From NCBI RefSeq assembly GCF_037975245.1, contig NC_092579.1:28094166-28154165 (forward strand): a stretch of DNA of 60,000 nucleotides, written 5' to 3'. Each line of letters opens with the position of its first letter. Positions within the stretch are counted from its first letter, which is position 1. Shown in pieces: positions 1-14,579 of this stretch. Source of the stretch: Apostichopus japonicus. Lineage: Eukaryota; Echinodermata; Holothuroidea; Aspidochirotida; Stichopodidae. The notes under the pieces were generated by a model. That model did not search any database. It was not told where the DNA came from and saw nothing but the letters and a program-made list of their open reading frames with translations. A program made the position numbers and the translations under genes.

Positions 1-90
1 ATGGCCAGGCAAAACAGAGGAATAGCAGCAGCCTACCGGGATAACCTGTGAAGGAAAAAAATAGGTGAAAAAAAAACTGAGTGGTGGTGC

Positions 91-553
91 CAGTAGCGGA
101 TTAAGGGCGGGGCAACAGGGGCACGTGCTCCGGGTCCCCCCATATTTTGGGGCCCCCCATATTAAGAGTATCCTAAAATTGACAACACTGTCGTAATTGT
201 GATCCACAAAATTCTTAGCATGTAACGTTGAAGTGATGCGTTTCCCATGCTGTTTCGCTGACTGAATATTATTCGCTACTCGAATCAAGGCAGTCACTAA
301 TCAGTCCGGGAGAAACCTTCGATCGAGGGTATGATTTTCGTCTCAGTGAAATAGCCTGTGTACAGTCGTTATGTTAAAGAAACACAAACTACGGTGTTAT
401 GATCGCGCAGTTGTTATGATATGCTAGCTTCAAAGGCTGCCGCGATGACTCATACTAACACTTGTATACCTATTAACGGTAACGTAATATACAGAAAATA
501 GGGCCCCCACACAATTGCTTGCCCCCCCACCCCACACGCTTATTCCGGCCCTG
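91..553. mobile_element. hAT-like non-autonomous element (MITE) with exact 8-bp target duplication
   Basis: The 463-bp element starts CAGTAGCGGATTAAG and ends in CTTATTCCGGCCCTG. The reverse complement of the right end matches the left end at 11 of 15 positions. It is flanked on both sides by the identical octamer GGTGGTGC (83-90 and 554-561). An 8-bp target duplication with CAG...CTG ends is the hAT-superfamily pattern. No transposase ORF is present. Most of it, without the CAGTAG end, recurs in opposite orientation near 34430-34795. Confidence 0.8.
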
Positions 554-755
554 GGTGGTGCATCAACTTAAAGCTCATAAGGATTGTCTCCAAAGATAAA
601 TAGCCTCCTATAAAATATGATAAATGTTTTCAAAAGTACTCAGTCTAGCTGCTGGAAGTTCTGATTCTTCAAATTCTTCCCAAACATATATATATAGAGA
701 ATGGCTAAACTGCATATTTAAATGTTTAACAAAGGACCAATGTTCTGCGTTAGGA
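190..755 (-). repeat. Segment repeated in inverted orientation at 34230-34795
   Basis: The reverse complement of this segment matches 34230-34795 closely. Shared stretches include the region around 610-735, with ...CCAGCAGCTAGACTGAG..., and the non-G-rich part of the hAT-like element. Roughly 190 bp of the homology (562-755) lies outside the element, so this is a duplicated genomic segment and not just two MITE insertions. In the direction of transcription of A1 it lies downstream of exon 3; the partner lies downstream of paralogue A2. Confidence 0.75.
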
Positions 756-961
756 TGACAGTAAAATGCTGATGAAGTTTCAATATTATGAGTGGCCATT
801 ATCTGGCTTTATATCATATGATCTCTAAGCACCATGGACTGTGTGCTACCATTACATTATTATGTCTCATTGCACACATCTCAAACAATTGTTGTTGTTT
901 TCTTCGGTTAAACCAGACAGTTTACGTTTTTTGAACTAAAATGATCCATATTTGCCCTCAC

Positions 962-2543
962 CTTTCTGATGGAAGTCAATGAACTGCAGACGTTTAATCA
1001 TGTAACGCCCATTCAGAGTTGTCGACCATGACGCTTCAGGGACCATACCTTGAGTCGCCGACTTCAGCTTGGAGTACAAACTCATGAGCGGGTAAACGGA
1101 GAGCTCCATCATAAAAATTATGAAGGATAAATCGTTTATGAAGAAGTAGCGTTTGCCAATGTGATAGTGTGCAAATACCAGAAATTCGTATATGTTGACA
1201 GCAGTTGTTCCAACTAAGAAACACACAGACATTAGGCAACTTCCACGGTGGTTCCAAGATCTAACTCCTGTCATAAAAATAAAAAAGGAATAAATCATTA
1301 CTATCTTTGGGCAATGCTGATCCTTGCATCAATAATTGTGAGACGATAAACAACACACACGTTTACAAATAATTCTAATACACTTTGGACTTTTGTCGAA
1401 AAACTAATATATTTTTAATTCGGTTCATTGTTTTTTTTTTCACTTTCTTGTTATGCGTATCTATACAATGTTCATGACAAGGACTAAGAGCATACCTATA
1501 TCTTGGTCTATATAGGTACAAACATCTCCATCATGATCCCACCAGAAACTTTGACAAACTTTACATTTGCTTGAGAGCCTCGTTTGTGAAGTTTTGGCGA
1601 GTGCATCAGGAAAGTCATAATCTTGCCCAGATGGATCCCATCTCACCGGGATGAAAGATTTCGCCTCTCCCATCCCTCTAGTAAGCTATAAAGATATTAA
1701 ATCAAAAGAGGAAACGCCCTTCATTTTTCTTAAAGATATATAATTCATATATACGTATAATGCACGAGCTTTATAACTGGAACACAGTGAGTTTACCAGA
1801 AGAATATCTTGGAATTATAGTTTTCTATTAATCATTTGTTTTGATATGAATCATGTACTTTTATGTGATTTTACAAGCTGATATAGAAGCAAGTATGAAT
1901 AACGTGTGTTGTGCCCATGCAGCTGATAATTGTAAAGTTTTGATAATTTACGACAATTGTAACAATACTTTATGTCGCAGAAAACATATAACTGCAGGGG
2001 CACAAATGTATTGGCCTATAAAGTATATTTTCCATCCTTCGCTGGTAACTGCGTTACAAATGGAAACTTGCAATGGATGCCATTATTCATTACGATATTT
2101 TATCAGACACTGTTTATAATGACCCTGGATATGAGGATATGAGAAGTAGTCGGAGCTCTTCAAGTTTTGCATATCAAAACATCTTGATCTACCAGGATAC
2201 GACGTACTTTGTGACAGATCGCAAAAAAACCCCCCAACTATTTAGGCCTACCATGGAGCTATAACTGTTTATAGCTCCAAGGGCCTACTAAGGTTATACT
2301 TTGGAAACCTGAAATAGCATTCGTTGTCAGAAGCCTGCAGACCTACCTTATACGTTATATTAATTAACCAAACGGCAAACTTACCACAGCTAGTTCTTCA
2401 CATGAAGGTAACTGGCACTTGAAGCAACGTTTGGCGACAACCAACCTCCGCTGGTAGAACACACATGTTATCTTCAACATAAGCCAAATTATCGTCGGAA
2501 TAGGCTGTTTTGATTTTCTTGGTTCTTCTTCAGTTTCCGACAT
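962..2543 (-). CDS. A1: 7TM gustatory-receptor-like family member, type A, partial (last exon not found)
   Basis: Three minus-strand exons: 2543-2385 (53 codons, donor GTAAGT), about 1664-1496 (donor GTATGC), and 1267-962 (306 nt, acceptor ACAG, donor GTGAGG). Exon 1 carries IPTIIWLMLKITCVF and the first CxxC (RCFKC). Exon 2 carries CKVC followed by FWWD. Exon 3 carries two membrane segments and ends RLQFIDFHQKG, like A2. Exon phases (0, 1, 1) match A2. The exon 2 acceptor is uncertain: the phase-compatible AG lies in GGAGAG before 1664 and its pyrimidine tract is weak. The exon for TM3-TM7 is not in the window. Sequence homologous to the region 2.3 kb downstream of A2 begins only about 200 bp after exon 3. 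I infer a truncated gene, but a last exon left of position 1 cannot be excluded. Family assignment is by similarity to A2 in this window. Confidence 0.7.
2254..2279. repeat. Perfect 11-bp inverted repeat (hairpin)
   Basis: TGGAGCTATAA, a 4-nt loop CTGT, then TTATAGCTCCA. It lies just upstream of A1 exon 1 (minus strand), at a distance where a 5' leader or promoter could be. No function is assigned. Confidence 0.6.
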
Positions 2544-4733
2544 GTTTATATAGGGTTGATTTAACTTGTAGCCAGTTCCACAACTAATACCGAGTCAGTA
2601 TAGGCTGATCAATGACCTATCAACTAAACAAACGTTGTAAAACGAGTTAACTCTGTATGTGCACTGTGGAAACAGAAACATCTTCTTTTCTCCACCTCTT
2701 CTTTAGTAGAAAATGAAAAGCATTAATTTAGAGTTAATTATTATCCTAAACACGGAAGAGATGACTCGTATAGAGACGAATATGATACGCCTTTTATATC
2801 ATTTTTGTGTAAATAAATAAGAATAATTAACTCGCCAAGATTGAATCGGTCCATATCCTCAGTCAATCAAATTAAGGTTGTGTTTATCCAATGTGTGAAG
2901 GTTTCGTTATCATATAGTTCCTGTTTAGTGAAGTCGTCTAGTATGGTGGTACTTGTTGAACTTTCTTTCATCATCATTATATGCGCTATCAGGTTTTCCT
3001 TTCTTCATTTTATTTTGCTGTATGGAGGAATGTTGTTGGAAGGGGGCAAGTTTTTAAGGAGCGTAACAAAAATAATGTGATTACCGTATTGGAAAACGCA
3101 TTGCATCTGCGTTTGCCGTACACTATTCTCATTTAGCTGATGGGAAATAGATAATTGTTCAATTGATTGCAATTTGGTGCAATATAGCACACTTCAACAT
3201 CCACTCCATTTTGTAAACTCAATTTTGCATTTTCACCTGGCCTTAGATGCAATTTGGTGCTCCAAATGAGATTTTTTTCTCATTTGGAAATGAAAAAGGA
3301 CGCCCCCAGAGCCCCCGGTTCCTACGCCCTTGAACTAAAGCGAGCTCTTATATAGCCAAATCCTGATGCTCCTAGTAAGATGAACCCCCCCCCCCCACCC
3401 CCATTCGAAGCCTATAGCTAGATCAATGATTCAATCTAGTTTCATTTATTCCAACGACCAAATCTGCAGACAGAGTTAAGACACTGCGAAGTGTTTGCAA
3501 ACAAAATATTGATATCAATCGGCACAACAACCAAAAGCAATTGTAACTATGTACGTAAATGCATTACTATTATTAACGTCGGTGATATTCGATCCGTCCC
3601 TACATTATGTTTATTTAAGCACATGCAGAAATCTTACAATGAGTTTTGTTCTAACAGGCGGCGGCTGTTTCCGTAGTTGAGTGTGTCAAAATAAACTCAT
3701 AAACAAAGTACTTAGAAATTATATACCTAATGCAACATGTATTTCCTGATTTAACTTTAAAGGTATATATTTGGTAACATAGATATGGTGTATTGTAACC
3801 TATATGCTCACAGCTGGATTTGAATAAGTTTGGGAACCTGGACATGATATACACACTGTATACGATGTAAGGATGACTGCATCATGGAACGCGGTATGAA
3901 AAGAATCATCTATGATCACTGAAGAGCTACCGCAGTTTATATTCTGGCTATATCAATATCACGGTATAATTAATTATGGTAGGCCTGCTATCAGTTAGTG
4001 ACATGTGCATCGGTAAAGGAAGAGTGGAATTTTCGGGGGGGGGGGGGGGGGGGGTTAAGGTCCCCCTGGAAAATCAAAACTTAAAACATGTGTTCTTTCG
4101 TTTGCAGTAGGTTCTGGTTCAATGTCGACTGTGAACCGGTTAAACGGGGTATTTTTTTTTTTTTTATCGTAAGCCGGTTAATAGGCTAATTTCTTCACCG
4201 ACTTTACTATAACTCGGTACGACTAACCGGGAATGCAATCCACGGTAGTGCTGTGTAATTCAGCTGGACCTTTGTTTTCGCCAAAATAAAAAGTAACAGG
4301 TTTAATCACGTGACCAATTCCTCGCTTCCACTTTACGTTATAATATGTCGTTAATTCAGAGTAGACATTTCGGTAAAAAGTATAAGAACGTCGATACAAA
4401 AACAGTCAACATTTTTGACTTAAAAAGTCGACCGTCTGATAATGCAATTTGCACAGGAGGCTTACGATGGGCGTTAAATACTGTAGGAAAGATGATGACG
4501 ATGTTTTGTTTTTTTGTAATTGTATTACACATATAGTATTATACGTAGTTTCGACATGTCGATAATAGTACGAACGAAACGGAATGAAAAGATGTTTTAC
4601 ATAGTAACCGTTGCCATATTTCGGTAGGCTACACGAAAGAGAGAGAGAGATGGAGAGGCGGGGGAGAGAGGTGGACCAAGAGAGGCAAGGGAGGTTGCTA
4701 AGTAGAGAGAACAGGTACCGTTTGCATGATTAA
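2544..4733. other. Intergenic region between A1 and cassette copy 1, no gene recognised
   Basis: Short ORFs here lack homology I can recognise, splice context or a paralogue in the window. Around 3240-3330 there is a palindromic-looking TE end (CTCATTTGG twice, then GCCCCCGGTTCCTACGCCC) resembling the right end of a G/C-rich MITE; its left end was not found. A C homopolymer lies near 3383, a G homopolymer near 4038, and a GA-rich tract at 4640-4690. Confidence 0.5.
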
Positions 4734-5565
4734 GGTGGCATAATCCTATTAGAGTCTATATCCATCCGCTCGATTGTTCCCCTTCAGGAAAAGTGCCAAA
4801 AAGCAGCAGGAGAACATCTTTTGTGACCTGTTATCAATCATAATCTAGTTTTTTTGTGGCTTGCATGTTGAAGAGCATGAATGGAAGTACATGTGGTGAG
4901 AAAATTGGGTCAATTGAGGCAATTTTAGACCTCTTTAGGCCTCCCATGAGCAGCGTAGGAAATTTGTTTACCACTGAGTGAAGAGGTTTGTTTTTAAGTA
5001 ACGAAAACTTCCGGCTCGGATAGCAAAAATTCTACATGGTCATGATACGGAAAATTGATGGTTCCATGAAAGGCCAACTTGTCAGCTATCAGGTGATGAG
5101 TAGCGTTAAGAGACCACATTACTTTTGTGATTTAGTGTGTAAGTCTATGGGGCTTTTAATGGGCGTATGCTACCTTAAAGCAGGAAGAGAGAGAGGCAGG
5201 ATTACTACCTCAAAAGTGCACTTTTCATAAACAAGAAGTGCCCCTTTTAGTTAATGTCACATTTAAAGGAGAGATTGCCCTTTTATTATTCAAAGTGAAT
5301 TTGTCGAGAAATGAAGGAAGCTTTTAAAGCCTAACTTTATAGTAGGTGTCATGTTATTGGAAAATGAATAACCAAATACAAAAATGTTATTAAAAAATAT
5401 ATCCCGTTTTATATAAACATTCAAATACTGGAATTTATGCTGATCAATTTTTGTTGGGACCATTTGATGTGATTCTTCATTTTACCTCAACAAATCAAAG
5501 TCACAATGCCCTGTAAGATTGACTACAACCCCCCCCCCCCACACCCCTCCCATTCCTATGAATCA

Positions 5566-6212
5566 TATCAATTCCTTAGCGCCATTCCTTGTGCGGCACG
5601 CGAACTGAGTTCGACCGCCGCAGTTTTAGGCCTATGACTTTACCATATAGACCATTTTCCTACAGCCATAGCGTGAAAAGTTAATACCGAAAAAACTTAG
5701 TTCAAACGGCAATAAACAGAGAAATGTGTTGTCTCTCAAGTGCTGTTATTTTCTTAACAATACAGCTCCAAATTCCACCTGACTTCGGTGATTTACGATG
5801 CAAGGTTAATAAATATCGAACTCAAAACCCTCATTGATAACACACAGTAAATACTGAAGAAAATCACCATTTGATAGCCGTACTTTGTTTGCATAACCGT
5901 CCTCTTGAATATTCATTGACAAATTTAGTTCAAACGGTTTTGGAAAGGATTTTTTCTTAACTTACATTGATGTTAAATTCATTTTCATTGGTCACTATCT
6001 TCAATCGGACCAAGTACAATCCAATCGAATGTCTTCTAAGAAAAATACAAGTTTCGCTTTCTTCGGTGGGCACGCCGTTATGTAATATGTGTATCCTGTA
6101 CTCTGCAATAGGGTACAGCTACGCAATGCACAGTGTTCAAAACGTCATATTTTATTGAACTTAATATTATTTCAAAGAAAATGACCGTGGAATATGCATC
6201 ATAAAATTGATA
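5566..6212. mobile_element. 650-bp segment present upstream of B1 and absent upstream of B2
   Basis: Copy 2 runs directly from GAATCA to AGCATTATCG (junction near 36347). Here about 650 bp intervene. The segment begins TATCAATT and ends AATTGATA, an 8-bp inverted terminal match. No clean target duplication is visible, so either an insertion in copy 1 or a deletion in copy 2 is possible. No convincing ORF. It lies a few tens of bases upstream of the putative B1 TATA box. Confidence 0.5.
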
Positions 6213-6235
6213 TGCAAGCATTATCGAAACCTCTA

Positions 6236-6250
6236 TCACTATATATAAAC
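6236..6250 (+). promoter_or_regulatory. Candidate TATA-box region of B1
   Basis: ACTATATATAAAC lies about 280 bp upstream of the B1 start codon. The matching copy 2 sequence (ACTATATATAAAT, near 36369) is conserved. This is only a composition-level match in AT-rich DNA. An upstream 5' exon is also possible, because TTTGCTATTCAG just before 6484 looks like a splice acceptor. Confidence 0.3.
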
Positions 6251-6277
6251 GTTAATGATTGATCTCTGTCAATCGAG

Positions 6278-6466
6278 ATGGTTTATTGTTTGCCTATTCA
6301 TAAAGGTTCCTCTTTCAGTATGGGATCAACATCATGTGCACGAGATATACACTTTCGAGATATCATGTATCATATCGAAGGTACTGATTGGTTAACATTG
6401 GGATATCCAATGCTGGTGAAACAGAAAGCTGCCTTTTACATTGATGATACTATAACTTTGAATTAA
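6278..6466 (+). other. Upstream ORF in the B1 5' leader (62 codons)
   Basis: An ATG-initiated ORF starting MVYCLPIHKGSS lies between the candidate TATA box and the B1 start codon. Its counterpart before B2 (36409-36789) is near identical at first but 126 codons long. B1 lacks 13 bp (after GATACTAT), which shifts the frame and closes the ORF before the B1 ATG. I see no family resemblance. It may be a leader uORF or chance open frame. Confidence 0.35.
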
Positions 6467-6524
6467 ACCACTTTGCTATTCAGCAGTGCCTGTTTCGTTT
6501 GTCGGACGACCATATCAAGACGAT

Positions 6525-10092
<3,568 letters not shown>

Positions 10093-10302
10093 GATACCAT
10101 GGTAACTCAGATATCATTTGTACTTTCTTGCGTCTGTTTCAGAAAACTATAGAGATACGTTGTGCTTACAATTCACATTAATCGATAGTCATTTGATAGC
10201 CTACGTTTAGAGTTTCATTCATCTTTAGAAAGACGACGTTGGTTGATATCTGTACGTTTTGGAACGTAACTCAAGAGTAATGATGTTTTTTTCTTCTTTC
10301 AG

Positions 10303-10340
10303 GTCAAAATTTTGCTATCGCGAGCTTCTTTTCAATGTAG
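10303..10340 (+). other. Possible alternative terminal exon of B1
   Basis: After the B1 stop, TTTTTTCTTCTTTCAG precedes a 38-nt stretch. In phase 1 it reads G-QNFAIASFFSM-stop. The main exon near 10025 reads [11 protein letters not shown], and a phase-1 join there would swap the C-terminal tail for this one. The sequence is conserved after B2 (39632-39669). The would-be donor (G|GTCAGC) is weak, so this may be a relic exon. Confidence 0.3.
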
Positions 10341-13300
10341 GTTTAGGGTTTCCCAAGCATGTTAAACCATTTTGTAGTGGATCTCTTTATTCTGATTAAC
10401 GTAAGTAAGTCTAAATATAAACCAGTGAGACCAGGCATAAATAACAATATTTTTTAATCTCATAGAACGGCTTATCGGTTCTCCTGGTCAGGCCAAAGTA
10501 TATGGAGAGGGAGGGGTGTGGGGGGGGGGTGTGCTAGTTGGCATGGGCCTACGAAGTTTGTATGTCGTCGTGAAATCAATCCCCAAGAATCCCTCGCGAT
10601 CAGTTCCCTCAATTTGTTGAAAACTGACATAATAGATCCTCCTTCATTTATTTTATCTGTGAACATGTTTAACGTTCGCGCTAGCATGTCATAACACTTA
10701 CTTATACAGGCACATAACCCGAACCATTTCAACCCCCCCCCCCCCCAACCTTCCCCACCTTTCAATCATTCTCTTTGTGGACTTGTAAACACGAGCGCAA
10801 GTGCAAGATTTAACATTTTTGCGTCACCTTTAAGCCAAGGCTTAATGAAATATGATGACGTCAGGATTCACGTGACCTGATGGGGGGGGGGGGGGATTTC
10901 TATATGTATCGGTCTTCAAGACAGCACCAATGTGAAATAAATTATAATACTGATAATGAGGAACGTCGAATCTTAAAACGATTCACTTTTAGTAGGCCTT
11001 CAGAACATGCACATCCGTTCTATTCATCCCCTTGCAACTTGATCAACTTTCAACCCCTTAATAGAAAGTTTCAGTAGGTTCGTGGAAGCTATGGGAAGGT
11101 GAATATACATGTAGAGAGTTCTCGAAGACAGAGATTGAAAGAAAGATATATGCTTTAACACTATGTTTGCCATGTTCAAGCGTATGTTTTAAAGGTTGCA
11201 CTCAACATCATGTGTGACTGTACAGTAATATAGGTATCGATGACTATAGGGAAGTCAAACTTCTTAGTTAAGTAACAATTAGCATACGCTGCAAATGATT
11301 GCCATAACACAAAGTTTAGGTAAGCAATCCATTGCAATTTAGCGTGTATAATTGATAATGTACTAAATCTGAAATCATTGCCGAAGAGGAAAAAAATAAC
11401 TATTACATAAAGGAACTTCATTTACGAAAATATTAATCATGCATATGGCAAACTTTGATATGCAGTATAAAGTATACGGAAATAAAAAAGAAAGTGTCGC
11501 ATTATTTGTATAAGGAAAATTTACGAAAATATTAATCATGGCAAACTTTGATATGTAGTATAAAGTATACGGAAATAACAAAGAATGTGTCCCATTACTC
11601 TGTATATTGGCGAGAAGGCATCTTTAAATTTAGTATAGGATTACAAATGGAAGCATGCAGAGTAGTGAAATCTTTAAATGCTGACCATAGCTTTGTTAGT
11701 TATTAAGATGTTAAGATGTATTGTATTTAATCAGAGAAAACTGGTTGTTCTAAGACAGTGTTCTAAGACTGTTCGGATGAGTATGCGTCAAAACTACGGA
11801 TGTATATGTTGACGGCGATGTAAACAATTAGGCTAATCATTCAGTTATCAAAATAATGTATTATTTGTGGAAAAAAATTGGGCAAGTTGAGCTATATAAC
11901 TAACATGGAATATCGAACTGATTGTCTCTTAAATGAAATAAGTACTGCGAAACGAAAACACAAAGTTATACCAGTTACGCGACAAATTATACAACGCAAC
12001 ATTCCCTATATATCTGTAAATATAGTATGCAGTAGTGTAACGTGCAACCACTTAGATTTTCCTTAGCTGTTTTGTGTGTATATATATATATATATGCTAT
12101 ATATTATATGCTATTTCTATGCACTGTGTGTGGACATTTCACAGTTTAACTATTCGTAGACTATTTCGTTTATGCTTTAGTTTTATCTTTATGACATATT
12201 CTGTTTAATTTATATTTCTTCGTATTAGTCCGTAAAACGTAAAAGTAAATCATTTACGTTCCTTCGAACTTTTCGTTATTGATCAACACCTTTTCAATAT
12301 GTGCGGATGATGCGAGTGAGATCATATAGTTGCTAACCTGATCAAAATACATGAACAACATACAACAAAGTAGACAAATAAATCAGGACTTTGGTACGGG
12401 AGGGGGGGGGGGGTCCCCACCCAGTTTTTCGCAATTTCTAAAGATTTTGCAAAAAAACCTAATACTATCCGGCTTAGCTCATGAAATATAATCATTCATC
12501 GTGCGTCGGTACCGCATATATATATATATATATATGCTATGTCCATACACTGTGTAGAAGGCATTTGTAACTCTCTTAAGATATTCCCTTTTAGAGGTTA
12601 GAAGCTCATGCAATCTTTTGGCATTAGTTTCTTTCTTTGCTGTAAAGGACAATTGACGTACCTGTTGTACTCAATCATTCAGATTTTCGAACACAGTTGA
12701 TAGTTAATTAATTGTAATTTTTGCCCATATTACATGTATTTCCTTGTGAATTAAATAGTGAAAGTAGTTACCTCTTTGTTGTATTAACTGAAAAAATGGC
12801 AAGGTTGTTTACTATTGGTATTCCTTGAAGGCGCTGATTAGTTTCCTACAGTATTACTCATCACTGTGAATGTTATAGAATCTTAAAGCAGTATAGTATT
12901 GTTCTAAGTTAAAGAGATATATTGGTCTTTGTTTAAAGTGATATATACCATACCTACTATTTGCTATTCATGATAGTTATGTTTGATTATTGTAATTGTT
13001 TGTCGTCCAAAGTTGGTTGTCTCTATTATTATTGACTTTGTAATTTTCTTTCAGGGGAATTTCCCCTTATTCCTAATTTCCCACCTGTGAATAGATATGC
13101 ATCCAAATACAACCTGCATGGTAATTATTTCGCTCCCTTCCTGATGACTCTGTGTCAGTTTGTGACGTTACATTAGTGACGTTGTTCTTCACGAAAGTAC
13201 GTTATATACGCTAAAGATGATGATTGGGTGTGTGTCCCTTTGAAATAGTCATCTTTCACAACTGTTTCACTTCCTTACAGGTGCTGGTCTGTGGATTTGA

Positions 13301-14579
13301 CCTCCATTTTTGTTGTGTTTTATTACCCCCGTACCCCCCCCCCCCCAAACTTTCAACCTCTTTGCTACTACCACAAACTAATATAATACCAGGCGTTTCA
13401 TCTTCTAAATATTCCAATGATGTACCGTATTTATTGTATTCCACTACAGCATAGCAAGAAAAGTTTATTAAATTGGATGAGAATTGGAACTTGGCCAATA
13501 GACACAGAAAATATTACGAAGCCGTTATACGTACAAAGAAATTCCAAAATTATTTTTAACAAAGCCAGGAGTCGGACAATTTTTCAGGAAATATATACAA
13601 TGATAGCCTACACATGATAAAGGTTATATTCAGGTTATATATGACAGGTTATATTCAGAATATCAGATAAATTTAGTCAATTCTATATTTTTTTTTATGT
13701 AAAACGAGAGAATCGTAGGGAGACGTTAACTTGAGGATGCGTTTATGTAATGCAAACGTGAGGAAATATTTAGCAATAAAATTTCCGATTATCTTAAACC
13801 TGTTAGTTCGACATATATACAGCGCGTCAAAACGAAACAGTTTTTCTGATTTTCGAGAAAGTTCTAAATATAATCCTTGAAAATGTTAAAAAATGATAAT
13901 ACATATCAGTTTTATAACTGATAAACGGGTACCCCACGGTCCCCACCTTCACCAGTTTTAACTGATCACGCCATGGGAAACGGATGCATCGGTAGTAACG
14001 GTAGTAAAAGGTGGGGTGTGTGTGTGTGGGGGGGGGGGGTGGGGGGTATTAACAAAATAAAGTTTGATGAGAATCGTCTGCATCGGTAGTAACTGAGGTT
14101 TTTAGGTACGCTTTCAAAACAATTCAAGTATCAAATTAACGGCTTCAATTCACTTTCTGGTAATCAAACCGTGCGTGTAAAGCAATGTCAAAGTGAGTGA
14201 ATTAACAAAATAAAGTATTTTATTTTGATAACAATAAAAAGTTATTTTACAATAGCATCGAACTTGCGTATAGTCATTTATTCCTATCTACTGCCTAAAT
14301 GTCCATCAATGCATATATAAGTACGTTATATGTTCTATATTACTTTCATTTTGTATGATCGTGTTGCAATTATATATTACTTTCATTTTGTATGATCGTG
14401 TTGCAATCGGTACTTATACAAGTGTAGCACTTTTAACTTCACAATAACACATAAAGTGCAACTATACAAGTTGGTGTCGCAAAAAGACAAGTTAGTGTTC
14501 TTATCCAACCTAAAGTGAGACACTCGCTATACTGGCGCTTTATCCGGATCTAGTATTGAAGAAATCTTCCTACGATAAG
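10341..14579. other. B1-C1 intergenic spacer
   Basis: No gene recognised. It is colinear with 39670-44512. It contains G/C homopolymers (10518, 10733, 10881, 12400, 13335, 14027), two copies of a roughly 95-bp repeat at 11413-11600 (expanded to four in copy 2), and short TA tracts (12080, 12515). It also has a direct repeat of TTACTTTCATTTTGTATGAT near 14340-14405. TTTCAGGGGAATTTCCCC at 13050 looks like an acceptor, but no exon follows. Confidence 0.55.

Noticed and set aside
6486-6524. Upstream GTG-initiated extension of B1 (and TTG extensions of C1 and C2)
   Set aside because: Eukaryotic context; the first in-frame ATG gives a start comparable to the paralogues. A coding upstream exon ending at the TATTCAG acceptor remains possible.
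13050-13120. Acceptor-like TTTCTTTCAGGGG as an upstream exon of C1
   Set aside because: No open frame or donor with a plausible join, although it is conserved in copy 2.
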